64,000 bases of DNA from the NCBI GenBank assembly GCA_034430895.1, contig DAOUDW010000038.1:1-64000 (forward strand), written 5' to 3'. Shown here in pieces: positions 35,040-44,173 of the stretch (positions are counted from its first letter, which is position 1; each line of letters starts with the position of its first letter). Made by a program: the position numbers and the translations under genes. The notes below the pieces were generated by a model that made no database searches, had not been told where the DNA came from, and was given only the letters and a program-made list of their open reading frames with translations. This DNA is from WVZH01 sp034430895 (GTDB lineage: Bacteria > Chloroflexota > Anaerolineae > Anaerolineales > E44-bin32).

Positions 35040-36085
35040 TTGCTTACCTCCAGCATACGCTCCAAAGCGATCCGGGCGTCCCGGGCAGTATCTGCAGGGA
35101 CGGTTATCTGATTGATGGACTTACCCGCTGCAAGGCCTTCCAATATCCGTTCGACTTTCTGCAATGTGATCAGATTCATGTCATGACAGCTTGCTGTCGT
35201 TGATGACAGGAGTACGATCTGTTTGTCAGGATTTTCCTGGTCGAGACGGTTGACAAGATTGAATTCGGTGCCGACGGTCCACTTGCTCCCGGCAGGGGAA
35301 GCCTCGATCTGTTGAATGATGAAAGACGTCGAACCCGCTTCGTCCGCCTGATCGACAACTTCCATCGAGCATTCCGGATGAACGATCACGCGAACGTCAG
35401 GTTCCTGACTGCGCCATCGGATCACATCCTCCACTGTAAAAACCTGATGCACGTTACACCAGCCGCGCCAAAGAAAAATACGAGCATCCCGAATTGCTTC
35501 CGTCTCAAAGCCTCCGCGAATAAGTTTGGGATCCCAGAGCAACATCTCGTCGAGCGGGATGCCCATCTTCTTGCCCGTATTACGGCCGAGATGTTGATCG
35601 GGGAAAAAGAACACATAGGGTCGCTGCTCGAAAGCCCACGTGAGCATTTTCTCGGCGTTCGATGAAGTACATACAAGACCGTTATGACGACCACAGAATG
35701 CCTTCAACGATGCCGTAGAGTTGACATAGGTTATCGGCGTGACTTCATCTTCGACATCCAGCACCTCGCCCAGTTGTCCCCAGACTTGCTCTACATCGGT
35801 TAAATCGGCCATGTCCGCCAGGGGACAACCTGCGTCAAGATCGGGTAAGAATACGCGCTGCCCGGGTTGGGCAAGAATGGCTGCGGTTTCTGCCATGAAG
35901 TGTACGCCACAGAAGACGATATACTCCGCCTCCCGGCTTTTAACGGCGTCAAACACCAGTTTCAACGAATCGCCCCTGAAATCCGAAACCTGGATCACCT
36001 CGTCTCGTTGGTAATGATGCCCGAGGATTACCAATCGTTTTCCCAACTCGGATTTCAGTTCCAAAACACGATCGACGGGTTGCAT
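35036..36085 (-). CDS. nadA: Quinolinate synthase A
   Basis: 349 residues from ATG 36085, 3 nt after the nadC stop region. It has the three cluster-ligand cysteines expected in a 4Fe-4S quinolinate synthase: VFCGVHFMAET, GLVCTSSNAEKML and TASCHDMNL, plus ILGHHYQRDEVIQ near the start. It condenses iminoaspartate with dihydroxyacetone phosphate to quinolinate. Overlaps with nadB imply translational coupling, so the unstable iminoaspartate can be used at once. Confidence 0.97.
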   Translation of the reverse strand: MQPVDRVLELKSELGKRLVILGHHYQRDEVIQVSDFRGDSLKLVFDAVKSREAEYIVFCGVHFMAETAAILAQPGQRVFLPDLDAGCPLADMADLTDVEQVWGQLGEVLDVEDEVTPITYVNSTASLKAFCGRHNGLVCTSSNAEKMLTWAFEQRPYVFFFPDQHLGRNTGKKMGIPLDEMLLWDPKLIRGGFETEAIRDARIFLWRGWCNVHQVFTVEDVIRWRSQEPDVRVIVHPECSMEVVDQADEAGSTSFIIQQIEASPAGSKWTVGTEFNLVNRLDQENPDKQIVLLSSTTASCHDMNLITLQKVERILEGLAAGKSINQITVPADTARDARIALERMLEVSK

Positions 36086-36088
36086 AGA

Positions 36089-36922
36089 TTAAATCCTCAT
36101 ACTGATGTCAAGCGCTGGTGCGGAATGGGTTAGTGCACCGATCGAGATGAAATCCACACCGGTTGCCGCGACGTCTGCAACATAGGACAAATCCACGTTG
36201 CCCGATGCTTCCAACGGTGTTCGGCCCGCCGCTAACTGAACGGCTGCGCGCATCATTTCAAGATCCATGTTATCCAACATGATCCGATCCACATTGAGAG
36301 TCAGCGCCTCTTCCAATTGGTCCATACGCTCCACTTCGACCTCGATGGGCAAATCAGGGTATGCCTGCTGGGCTTGTTTGACAGCCGCTGAGATTCCACC
36401 GGCAGCGGCTATATGGTTGTCCTTGATTAGAATCATATCGTAGAGGCTGATCCGATGGTTCTCGCCACCCCCCATTCGCACGGCGTACTTCTCAAGCCGA
36501 CGATATCCGGGGTGTGTTTTCCTCGTATCCAGGATCGCGGCGTTGCTGCCCTCAATCGCCCGCACGAAAGCTTGCGTGTAGGTTGCGATTCCGGAAAGGT
36601 GCTGTAGAAAATTCAAGACGATGCGTTCTGCCGCCAATAATGTTCTCCCCGGTCCGGAAACCTCAGCAATCACATCGCCGACCTGCACCACAGCCCCGTC
36701 CTGTACGTGGGTTGTAAAATGCAGCGAAGCATCCACGCGTTCGAATACCGCTTTGGCGATGGGCAAACCGGCGATGACGCCGGTCTCTTTTGCAACAACA
36801 TCTCCGTGAAGTGACTGACCGGAAGCGATCACGGCCTCGGATGTCGCATCCCCGGGTCCGATATCTTCTGCAATCGCCAATTCGATAAGCGGTTGTGCGG
36901 CCTGAATCAACTCATCTGTCAT
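36089..36922 (-). CDS. nadC: Nicotinate-nucleotide pyrophosphorylase (carboxylating)
   Basis: 277 residues; first gene of the NAD operon. Typical QPRTase stretches include ILDTRKTHPGYRRLEKYAV (substrate arginines and lysine), KDNHIAAAGG and EVEVERMDQLEEAL. It converts quinolinate and PRPP to nicotinate mononucleotide with loss of CO2. ATG 36922 lacks a strong Shine-Dalgarno, and an extended -10 sits 30 nt upstream. No NadR/NiaR/NrtR operator is recognised in the upstream 270 nt. Confidence 0.97.
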   Translation of the reverse strand: MTDELIQAAQPLIELAIAEDIGPGDATSEAVIASGQSLHGDVVAKETGVIAGLPIAKAVFERVDASLHFTTHVQDGAVVQVGDVIAEVSGPGRTLLAAERIVLNFLQHLSGIATYTQAFVRAIEGSNAAILDTRKTHPGYRRLEKYAVRMGGGENHRISLYDMILIKDNHIAAAGGISAAVKQAQQAYPDLPIEVEVERMDQLEEALTLNVDRIMLDNMDLEMMRAAVQLAAGRTPLEASGNVDLSYVADVAATGVDFISIGALTHSAPALDISMRI

Positions 36923-36951
36923 CCGTCAACCTGTATACATTCGATCGTGGA

Positions 36952-36960
36952 ATCTTAGCA
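36952..36960 (-). promoter_or_regulatory. Extended -10 promoter of nadCAB
   Basis: On the minus strand TGC plus TAAGAT (36957-36952), 29 nt before the nadC start; no clear -35. Confidence 0.4.
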
Positions 36961-37193
36961 CAAACCATAAACCATGAGGATACCATCCAGCAACAAGGCG
37001 AACTTGCCACTCACAGTGTACAGAAATTACTCGAAGTATACGCTCCCAGGATGGCGGTGTCCAGCCGATCGAGGCGACAAGACGATACTCGAGATTGATA
37101 CCACCAATCGGCGCTTTCTCCCATACATACGCCAGGGAAAAACGTATCACCCAAGCAATAGAAAATCTTCGCTTCAATCGCAAACGGAGTGAT

Positions 37194-38039
37194 ATGATGT
37201 CTTCAATACCTCATATTAAAAAAATAGGGAGCTTATCCGTGATGGACAGAAGGAAAATCGATGGGATCAGCATCGGCGCCAATCCACAGGAGCAAGAGAC
37301 GGTTGATTTGATCGAGAAGACTTGTGCACGGGCGATGCAGCTTGCGCAAGAAATGTGGGGCTTAAATCCTCCAAAGAACTGCCACATGTATGTAATGACT
37401 TCGTGGTGGCGATTTTTCTTTCGTGCTGCGCCGTGGCATTGGAAGATCTTACTCGCCACCACGTTCCCGTTTTGGGCACCGCGTGCACGCAGAATGTGGT
37501 CGTATGCCGCCGGCTGGACGCAGCGTTTCGGTACGCGCACTGTGATTGGCGTGAAGCCACCACGAATATTGGGTCAAAGCGATATCAGCATCGGTATTCG
37601 CATGTTTGTTGAAGAGAAAGATATGAGTCTGAAACTGCAGCACGTCAGCTGTCACGAACTCATCCACGCCTGTTCCGCCCATTTGCATTTGCCGATGTGG
37701 CTTAACGAAGGCATCGCCACGGTCACCGTCGACCGCTATTTGGGAAAGGCGACGATCATGGAGGACACACTCGAACTGCTGCTCGATTATCAACCCAAAG
37801 CACTGCCTCCCACCTACCGTCAGCTTTCGCGCATGCAAGGCAAGGCCATCGTATATCACACCACACGAGCCTATTGGCTCACACGATACCTGTACGAAAA
37901 AGATCCGGAATTTCTAAAAAAGGTTCTCACGAAAAGACGCTGCCCAGAGGAAATCGACCTCCAAATAGCAGAGCAAATGAATCTCGAATCAGATAGCTTC
38001 TGGCATCAAATCGATCAAATGCTGGTTCGCTATTTTTAG
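37194..38039 (+). CDS. Gluzincin-like (peptidase MA-type) metalloprotein
   Basis: 281 residues from ATG 37194, preceded by CGGAGTG; the frame is open upstream from 37095 but has no site. Zinc motif HELIH (VSCHELIHACSAHL) followed after 18 residues by the third ligand in WLNEGIA, the arrangement of peptidase MA/gluzincin proteins. A moderately hydrophobic stretch (about 88-110; WWRFFFRAAPWHWKILLATT) may associate with membrane; there is no signal peptide. A peptidase is likely but the substrate is unknown. Confidence 0.75.
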   Translation: MMSSIPHIKKIGSLSVMDRRKIDGISIGANPQEQETVDLIEKTCARAMQLAQEMWGLNPPKNCHMYVMTSWWRFFFRAAPWHWKILLATTFPFWAPRARRMWSYAAGWTQRFGTRTVIGVKPPRILGQSDISIGIRMFVEEKDMSLKLQHVSCHELIHACSAHLHLPMWLNEGIATVTVDRYLGKATIMEDTLELLLDYQPKALPPTYRQLSRMQGKAIVYHTTRAYWLTRYLYEKDPEFLKKVLTKRRCPEEIDLQIAEQMNLESDSFWHQIDQMLVRYF

Positions 38040-38048
38040 CAGAGAGGA

Positions 38049-38077
38049 AAGGAAGAAATAACTGCGATCTCTTCCTT
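38049..38077 (+). terminator. Weak hairpin after gluzincin gene
   Basis: AAGGAAGA (38049-38056) can pair with TCTTCCTT (38070-38077), with pyrimidine-rich sequence and T7 further on. The stem is A/G-rich and weak. I see nothing else in the gap to 38282. Confidence 0.3.
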
Positions 38078-38282
38078 CTTTCTAGATTGGCTTTTTTTCC
38101 TGAGAGTGAATTTAAACACAGACCGATTTTGCACTGGATGAGAGATCAATGTTCCGGCACGTTCGAGAAATCAACCCCCTCCGAGGTGAATATTTCCCGG
38201 AGCGTCTCACCCGCTGCAAGGGTTCTCGAATCTCCTCTCGACTCAGGTCTAGTGCCTCGAGTAACCCCTCTCCAACGTTCGG

Positions 38283-38789
38283 CTACCGCATATCGATGCC
38301 CAGGGACTCTAAGATTTCAGCCCAGGACATCCCCGACTCCAGCATATCCGCCAATTCCTTTCGCGTGATTCCAAGCCTTTCCAGAACCGCCTCGCCGATT
38401 CTCCTATTCCGTCGCTTTCTTCGAAAATCTCTGCGTCTTTGATACCTCTCGCGCAAACGATCGGCGTCTTCCTCGGTGATAACACCATCCCGAATCGCCT
38501 CGTTTACGGCTTCGTCGATCACCTCGGCCATCAAGTTGAGAAATTCACGACCTTCAACACCCTGGCCAGCAGCGATGTCACGATAAGTCCCTCCGGCATC
38601 CATACGAATTTGTACATCGAGGAGGTCGAGATCGAGCGCAGCTGTAAAGGCAGCCGTTACGTAGTCCCGCAACGGCCTTTCCGGTCGATCTTCTGTGGGT
38701 GTTTCGGTTTGCGCAAACACTGCGCTGACGCTGGTGAATGAAATCACGAGCAGCGCGAGTATTGAGGTTATTCGTACGAACTTATGCAT
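38283..38789 (-). CDS. Secreted small hypothetical protein
   Basis: 168 residues with GGGAGGTG before the ATG. A clear signal peptide (residues 1-26, cleavage near VFA-QTE) is followed by a mostly helical, charged mature protein: an acidic N-terminal part (AFTAALDLDLLDVQIRMDAG), an Arg-rich stretch near 115-132 (RRRDFRRKRRNRR) and a final region with LGITRKELADMLESG. No family is recognised. It has a possible operator upstream (38909-38923). Confidence 0.75.
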   Translation of the reverse strand: MHKFVRITSILALLVISFTSVSAVFAQTETPTEDRPERPLRDYVTAAFTAALDLDLLDVQIRMDAGGTYRDIAAGQGVEGREFLNLMAEVIDEAVNEAIRDGVITEEDADRLRERYQRRRDFRRKRRNRRIGEAVLERLGITRKELADMLESGMSWAEILESLGIDMR

Positions 38790-39101
38790 GCTACACCTCC
38801 CATTGTCATTGGATGGTTTCTGATCTCATCCACAGGTTATCGGGAGGATGTAAATTGGATTTTTACAAGTTGTTAAAAATTTGTAAAAACATCCCTCTTA
38901 TACCTAATAGATCACAGTGATCTGCCGGTTTCATTACACAAAAGAAGAGACTCAATTGTCCATCGAATCCATTCAGCGCCATCTTATTGCAGGCAACCTC
39001 ATCCAACTCCCCGCCAATGTTCCCCATGCGGTAAAAGCGACCCAACGTTTCAAAATGTTGCTGGTCATGTTGTGTGAGTGAAGTTCAGTAAGCCACCAAA
39101 C
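38790..39101 (-). other. Intergenic region upstream of secreted protein gene
   Basis: 312 nt. Contains a 9-bp A/T-rich inverted repeat (38870-38878 with 38881-38889, TTTTTACAA/TTGTAAAAA) and the palindrome at 38909-38923. No coding frame is supported. Confidence 0.5.
38909..38923. promoter_or_regulatory. 15-nt perfect palindrome, possible operator
   Basis: AGATCACAGTGATCT is symmetric about one base and lies 120 nt upstream of the secreted-protein start. The half-site order (TCAC..GTGA) is the reverse of a CRP/FNR site, so the binding protein is unknown. Confidence 0.4.
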
Positions 39102-39527
39102 TCAATCCGTGTCGGTTGGTTTTGCACGCCGCAGCTTCTTGATCTGCGAACGCCTTCGCTTTTCGTGCAAACGACGTTCACTGGCCGCTCGACTGGGTTT
39201 CGTTTTCCTGCGAGGCTTTTTGCGTTGTGCTGCTCGTCGGATGAGTTTGCTTAAACGATCGATCGCATCCTTGCGGTTGCGGGTTTGTGTGCGGAAACGG
39301 CGGGCGTTGATGATCAGAATGCCGTCGTTGTTGATCTGGTTACCAGCCAGTCGAATCAAACGCGCACGCACGTCCTCAGGCAATGAGGTTGACTCACGAA
39401 CATCGAAACGCAGTTGCACCGCTGTGGCAACACGATTGACATTCTGCCCACCCGGACCGGCAGCGCGAACAAAATCAAAGTGCAATTCGTTTTCATCGAT
39501 TGCGATATCTTGGGTCACAGAGATCAT
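39102..39527 (-). CDS. arfB: Peptidyl-tRNA hydrolase ArfB
   Basis: 141 residues. A class-I-release-factor-like catalytic domain with GGQ at 26-28 (RAAGPGGQNVNRVATAVQL) and no codon-recognition domains. The C-terminal tail is strongly basic (RRAAQRKKPRRKTKPSRAA), which in ArfB enters the mRNA channel of stalled ribosomes. It frees ribosomes stalled at the 3' end of broken mRNA. A promoter ends 6 nt before the ATG and there is no ribosome-binding site, so the transcript is probably leaderless. Confidence 0.95.
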   Translation of the reverse strand: MISVTQDIAIDENELHFDFVRAAGPGGQNVNRVATAVQLRFDVRESTSLPEDVRARLIRLAGNQINNDGILIINARRFRTQTRNRKDAIDRLSKLIRRAAQRKKPRRKTKPSRAASERRLHEKRRRSQIKKLRRAKPTDTD

Positions 39528-39533
39528 GGGGTA

Positions 39534-39562
39534 AGCATACTCAAAGCGGCAGTGGGTTTCAA
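39534..39562 (-). promoter_or_regulatory. Promoter of arfB, leaderless
   Basis: On the minus strand TTGAAA (39562-39557), 17-nt spacer, TATGCT (39539-39534), 6 nt before the ATG at 39527. Confidence 0.6.
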
Positions 39563-39717
39563 GGGTGTTGATCCTGGGACATCGCTACTCGAGTGCTGTA
39601 ATCAAGCAGGAGACTTTCCCAAAAAGGTAACCCTGTTTTAAATAATCAAATGGGTTTCACGACACGTTTGGTCGTTAACGTCTTAAGGCTATGGTTCCCC
39701 TCAGATAACGATAATGC

Positions 39718-39771
39718 AGGGGCAACCCCTGTGGTTGCCCAGTTTTTGGTCGGTCACAGGGGACCACCCCT
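39718..39771. repeat. GGGCAACC-type palindromic repeat
   Basis: AGGGGCAACCCCTGTG (39718-39733) pairs imperfectly with the segment 39755-39771 ending ACCCCT. Inner hairpin GGGCAAC/GTTGCCC (39720-39726 with 39734-39740). The wording resembles the terminator hairpin at 60424-60452. Confidence 0.55.
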
Positions 39772-39956
39772 ACAGATTTGTTCTTTGAACCCTTGTAAGG
39801 TCAGGTTTCAAACCCGCCTGAACATCCGATCACAATGAACTGTTCCTGATCACTGCACGATCCGTGGTCCCCGAAGGATTTCCCTCATGGCTGCACCATG
39901 TTCTTTTTAGACAGCATCTTTTGCTGGATCATTGTCGTTATATTTGTGCGTTGAAA

Positions 39957-41030
39957 TCAATCTTCGCGCAAGGTAAAACTGCCCGATTTGCCCTTATACG
40001 TGATCTCGATGCCGAACTCGGAATCATCGTAGTTCTCGGATTCCCAGGTTCCGGTATCGTCATCGTCATCTCCACCACCGCTGACCAGCGTATACCCGTC
40101 AGGAACACGAACACTCCCTGATCCGCTGTCACGCACGACAAGACGAACGCTTGCGCCATCGGGCACAGTAATGGTCGTGCTTCCAGAACTACCATCGATA
40201 TCGAGTTCGGCTTCGGCCTCACCATCAAAGGAGATTTTAAACGAACCGGAATCTACATCGATATTCGCATCCAGTACTGCCCCATCGATGATTTCGACCG
40301 TGAAAGAACCCGAGCCCCCATCGAGGCGAACATCGTAGCTTTCTGTGCTGGACGGTAGTATCAAACGGGTACTCCCCGAGTCGCCATCAATATTGAAACG
40401 TTCCAGATTCATATTTTCCAAATCCAGCCGCACCGATCCAGACCCACCGTCTACTCGGAGATCGACAGGGACTTGTGGGCTCAATGCAATCTCCCACCGG
40501 GCGTCATTCCCAAGCGTGCCTACCCAATCAAAAACAGAAGTCACGCCATGAGGCTCGAGTTTAACGACCTTATTGTTCGCGCCTCGAACGTTGAAAGACA
40601 CATCCTCCAGGGTATCCAACTCTGCTTCGATCAGTGCATTCGAATCCTCCAGAACTCCAATCGTCGTAGGGTAGTGGGACAGTTCCAGATCGATGCGGGC
40701 TGAAGATGCATCATCCAAGGGTTCACTGAGGTTGAGTGTGTTTAATTCGGGTCCCAAATTCACATCGAGATTAGGAGCCATCACCAGCAACAATACGACG
40801 AATGCCACCACGCCGAGACCAATCAGTGCTCCAAATATCGGCGAACGACGTCCAAACATCAAATCCAGGCCAATGGCGATCAAAGCGACCGGCCACAAAC
40901 GTAATAAAAACCCCAAACTAAACGATTCGATGACGCCGACATTTGCCAGCATCCAGACGATACCGACCCCGATCAATAACAGTGGCCAAAAAAATGACCG
41001 ATACGGTTGATTGCTCCTGCGATCTTGCAT
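39957..41030 (-). CDS. LiaF-like membrane protein with DUF4097-type beta repeats
   Basis: 357 residues from ATG 41030 (GGAGGAG 4 nt upstream). Three or four N-terminal membrane segments (about 12-90; FWPLLLIGVGIVWMLANVGV) are followed by an outside domain (about 110-330) built of about six short repeats, each containing Ser-Gly-Ser or Ser-Gly-Ser-Thr after an acidic residue (DGGSGSVRLDLE, DGDSGSTRLILP, VDSGSFKISF). This is the DUF4097/beta-solenoid pattern of cell-wall-active stress proteins. An Asp-rich segment (GGGDDDDDTG) precedes the C-terminus. It may sense or modulate envelope stress; no kinase pair is adjacent. Confidence 0.82.
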   Translation of the reverse strand: MQDRRSNQPYRSFFWPLLLIGVGIVWMLANVGVIESFSLGFLLRLWPVALIAIGLDLMFGRRSPIFGALIGLGVVAFVVLLLVMAPNLDVNLGPELNTLNLSEPLDDASSARIDLELSHYPTTIGVLEDSNALIEAELDTLEDVSFNVRGANNKVVKLEPHGVTSVFDWVGTLGNDARWEIALSPQVPVDLRVDGGSGSVRLDLENMNLERFNIDGDSGSTRLILPSSTESYDVRLDGGSGSFTVEIIDGAVLDANIDVDSGSFKISFDGEAEAELDIDGSSGSTTITVPDGASVRLVVRDSGSGSVRVPDGYTLVSGGGDDDDDTGTWESENYDDSEFGIEITYKGKSGSFTLRED

Positions 41031-41140
41031 ATTCTCCTCCTTGTTTCTTTCGAAACCAAACACCAGATTTATTGACGCAACGTAACAAAACTTGCATTGT
41101 CGATCCTACCGACAAGACTCAAGTCGGGGTCTGTTATGAA

Positions 41141-41962
41141 TCACAGGATCTCGATCTCACCAACGTCGAAATCAGGAGATGGATAGTGCATCTCCAGGGA
41201 TTCGAGCGCCTCGACAATCACCGTGCCGATAACCAGGTTGCGGTACCATTTGCGATTTGCAGGGATCACATACCACGGTGCCCAGGGTGTGCTCGTTTTC
41301 GACAACACTGCTTCGTAGGCCTGCATGTAATCCGGCCAGAGCTTGCGTTCGTTCAGATCGTCCGGATTGAATTTCCAGTGCTTCTTGGGTTCGTCCAAAC
41401 GAGCCTGCAGCCGCTCTTTCTGCTCCTCGAGATCGATGTGCAGATAGAATTTTAACAGCGTGGTGCCTTCTTCAGCCAGCATTTGTTCGAATTCGTTGAT
41501 CTGCTCGAAACGCTTGGACCAGATCGTTTCGGGCACCAAGCTATGTACGCGCACCACGAGTACGTCCTCATAATGACTGCGGTTGAAAATCACGATCTCC
41601 CCTTTGCCGGGAACGTGCCGATGCACTCGCCAGAGATAATCGTGACTCAATTCCTGCGCCGTGGGCTTCTTGAAATTCGCCACCTTGACACCCTGGGGAT
41701 TGACACCATCGAAGACATGCCGGATGACTCCATCCTTGCCACCCGTATCCATCGCCTGGAGCATAATAAGGATCTTATGCTTGCCTTGTGCATATAATAA
41801 TTCCTGGAGGTCTTCCAATCGCGCAGTCAACACCTGGGATTTTTCTCGTCCTTCATCTTTATCGATCGGAAAAACGCTCTTATCCCCTGGATCCCACTGA
41901 TGGAGATCCACCTCGCTTCCCGGTTTGATTTTGTATCGATCAGTAGAACGCTTCTCTCCCAT
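41141..41962 (-). CDS. ppk2: PPK2-family polyphosphate:nucleotide phosphotransferase
   Basis: 273 residues, single PPK2 domain. Walker A is in LQAMDTGGKDGVIRHVF near residue 70 and Walker B in NRSHYEDVLVVRVH near 128, with a lid stretch EEQKERLQARLDEPKKHWKF. PPK2 enzymes use polyphosphate to phosphorylate nucleoside mono- or diphosphates. The class (AMP or ADP user) cannot be told reliably from sequence alone here. It is followed on the same strand by the next genes only after gaps, so it is probably a single-gene unit. Confidence 0.93.
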   Translation of the reverse strand: MGEKRSTDRYKIKPGSEVDLHQWDPGDKSVFPIDKDEGREKSQVLTARLEDLQELLYAQGKHKILIMLQAMDTGGKDGVIRHVFDGVNPQGVKVANFKKPTAQELSHDYLWRVHRHVPGKGEIVIFNRSHYEDVLVVRVHSLVPETIWSKRFEQINEFEQMLAEEGTTLLKFYLHIDLEEQKERLQARLDEPKKHWKFNPDDLNERKLWPDYMQAYEAVLSKTSTPWAPWYVIPANRKWYRNLVIGTVIVEALESLEMHYPSPDFDVGEIEIL

Positions 41963-42095
41963 TTGTCCTCCAGTCTCCCGGCCACATCACGCCAACTTGC
42001 CTTGTACGCAAGAGAACTCCGAAAAGGCGCTCGCTGATGATCGTACAATTCCTATACGAGATGCGATAGGAAACGGTTTCAACACATTCTCCACT

Positions 42096-42848
42096 TCAGG
42101 ATCGAATGATAATCTCCTGCAGGTTTTTCCAGGTGCTTTCGGAATACCAGATGTTTGAAAATTCCTGAATCGAACCTTCTTCCTTAGCCCGCATTGAATC
42201 CAGGATGGGACCGCGTAAAAGGCGTTTGATGGACCTGAACGAGACGACATCCTTGTTGGCAAAATGATGCGCCAATATTTCCGCATCACGCTGCAGTCGA
42301 TCGCGACTCGTAATTTGATCGATAAGGCGCATTTCAAGGGCTTCGTCTGCCGGGTACATATCCCCACTCAACAGCACCCGCTCCGCATTCCGTTGGCCAA
42401 CGCAGGCACGCAGCATTTCCACGCACCCCGAGAATATGGAGGCGCCAAAAGTGATTTCGTTCAACGAAATCTTTGCTCTACCTTGTACCATGAGACGGTA
42501 ATCACAGGCTAAAGCGAGCATGCATCCAGCAGCAATTGCATGTCCATTGATCGCGGCGATGACAGGTTTTGGATAGAGATAAAGATTCGAGTAGAGATCG
42601 GTGAATTTGGTTAAAAACAGACTAAACGCTTCCTTCCGGTAGCCGAGTAAAGAAGGGATATCAAAACCAAAGGAAAAGAACTTGCCATAACCCGTCAGGA
42701 TCACCGCTTTTACATCCGGATCTCTTTCCAACTGCAGGAATACCTCTTGCAGTTCTTCGACTATGGGCTCGTGTAAAGCATTGACCTTGCTTCTACGCAA
42801 TGTAATCGTCGTGATGCCCTGTGTAGTGGAGATTTCCAAGTACTCCAT
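42096..42848 (-). CDS. Enoyl-CoA hydratase/isomerase family protein
   Basis: 250 residues with GGAGGAG before the ATG. Crotonase fold: oxyanion-hole segments GYGKFFSFGFDIPSLLG near 55-70 and INGHAIAAGCMLALACDYR near 100-118. The catalytic-glutamate region is LNEITFGASIF. The spacing fits a delta-isomerase or hydratase acting on acyl-CoA; the exact reaction cannot be assigned. No other beta-oxidation gene is adjacent. Confidence 0.85.
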   Translation of the reverse strand: MEYLEISTTQGITTITLRRSKVNALHEPIVEELQEVFLQLERDPDVKAVILTGYGKFFSFGFDIPSLLGYRKEAFSLFLTKFTDLYSNLYLYPKPVIAAINGHAIAAGCMLALACDYRLMVQGRAKISLNEITFGASIFSGCVEMLRACVGQRNAERVLLSGDMYPADEALEMRLIDQITSRDRLQRDAEILAHHFANKDVVSFRSIKRLLRGPILDSMRAKEEGSIQEFSNIWYSESTWKNLQEIIIRS

Positions 42849-42967
42849 GCTCTCCTCCCACGCTCATCTCCGTCCTGATAATTACCACCATTCTACCCCG
42901 CAGAAGCATGATTGTTCAAAGGCAATTTCCTCTGTTGATCGACTCGATGTTCGCATTGTCATGGAAA

Positions 42968-42996
42968 CAAAAAACCCTCCCGGTGACCGGGAGGGT
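42968..42996 (-). terminator. Rho-independent terminator of fba
   Basis: On the minus strand a 10-bp G/C-rich stem (42996-42987 with 42983-42974, ACCCTCCCGG/CCGGGAGGGT) with a 3-nt loop, followed by TTTTTT. Confidence 0.93.
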
Positions 42997-43033
42997 ATAG
43001 CGATCTTCGGATCGTTTTCAGCTGCCATGCCGA

Positions 43034-44059
43034 TCAGGCGGCGAGTTCCTTTTCCATATTTGCCGTGTACTTTCCATAACGGGCAGCGCCGTTCATCTTT
43101 GCACGGTGATGATAGACTTTCTTTGCCGCCGGTACGTTTTCCGCTTTTCCGGACCAGGCTTTCAGAGCCGGAGCCTGCAGGGCACGGCCATAGGAGAAAC
43201 TTAGTTCCCAGGGGAATTTGCCCAGAGCATTCATTGCGCTCAGATTCTCGGTCGCTTGCTCGGCAGTCTGTCCACCGGAGAGGAATACAATCCCGGGCAC
43301 CGCGGCCGGGACGGTTCGCAGGAAGGTCCGCACAGTGGCTTCGGCGATTTCCTCAGGGCTGGCTTGCTTCTTACAACCCTTGCCAGAAATGACCATGTTG
43401 GGTTTCAGCAGCGCTCCTTCCAAGACAACACCCATTTCGAACAAGGCGTCGTACATTCGGCTCAGCGTCTCTGCGGTAACCTGCTCACAGCGGTCGATGT
43501 CGTGGTCGCCGTCCATCAGGACTTCTGGTTCCACGATCGGGACCACACCAGCTTCCTGGCAGAGTGCGGCATAGCGCGCCAGGGCATGCGCATTGGCGTT
43601 CATACACGCCACCGTCGGAATACCATCCCCGATGGTGATCACAGCTCGCCATTTGGCGAATTTGGCTCCCAACTTGGCGTATTCCGCCAGGCGGTCCCGT
43701 AAGCCGTCCAGGCCTTCGGTGACTCGTTCATTGGGAAAGCCAGCCATCGGCTTGGCACCTGTGTCCACCTTGATCCCGGGTATCGTGCCTTGCTTGGACA
43801 GTACTTCTGGGAACGGGACACCGTCTTTAGTGCTCTGACGGATGGTCTCATCGAAAAGGATCACACCACTGATATAATCCGCTGCACCCTCCGTCGTGAA
43901 GAGCATCTCACGATAAGAGCGGCGATTTTCCTCTGTGGATTCCACGCTGATGCTGTCGAAACGCTTTTTGATCGTCCCCGAACTTTCATCAGCAGCGAGG
44001 ATACCCTTTCCCTCGGCAACAAGTGCCTTTGCTACAGATTGCAGATCTTGCTTTGACAT
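43034..44059 (-). CDS. fba: Class I fructose-bisphosphate aldolase
   Basis: 341 residues; GGAGG before ATG 44059. Animal/plant-like class I aldolase: GILAADESSGTIKKRF near the N-terminus, GAKFAKWRAVI with an active-site lysine, ALLKPNMVISG with the Schiff-base lysine, and FLSGGQTAEQAT for the phosphate site. It cleaves fructose 1,6-bisphosphate in glycolysis or works in reverse. It is slightly shorter than the animal enzyme at the C-terminus. A strong terminator follows. Confidence 0.96.
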   Translation of the reverse strand: MSKQDLQSVAKALVAEGKGILAADESSGTIKKRFDSISVESTEENRRSYREMLFTTEGAADYISGVILFDETIRQSTKDGVPFPEVLSKQGTIPGIKVDTGAKPMAGFPNERVTEGLDGLRDRLAEYAKLGAKFAKWRAVITIGDGIPTVACMNANAHALARYAALCQEAGVVPIVEPEVLMDGDHDIDRCEQVTAETLSRMYDALFEMGVVLEGALLKPNMVISGKGCKKQASPEEIAEATVRTFLRTVPAAVPGIVFLSGGQTAEQATENLSAMNALGKFPWELSFSYGRALQAPALKAWSGKAENVPAAKKVYHHRAKMNGAARYGKYTANMEKELAA

Positions 44060-44173
44060 TTATCGAACCTCCAAATAATCTCACCGAAATGCCACACTGT
44101 TATGGATCATTTCGTGTGGAAAAGTACATCGTTGGGCCAATCGAGTTTTCACTTACCCGCGCCAATGGTTTCC

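Larger units (their letters stand above)
39528..39956. other. Intergenic region with an imperfect inverted repeat
   Basis: 429 nt without a supported gene. It holds the arfB promoter at its left end and the inverted repeat 39718-39771; the rest shows nothing recognisable. Confidence 0.55.

Noticed and set aside
38909..38923. CRP/FNR operator
   Set aside because: The half-sites are in the opposite order (TCAC then GTGA) to TGTGA-N6-TCACA, so only an unspecified palindrome is reported.
39109..39534. Long plus-strand reading frame exactly opposite arfB
   Set aside because: Mirror frame produced by the codon bias of arfB; its protein is Arg/Leu-rich without any family pattern, while the minus frame has the GGQ motif.
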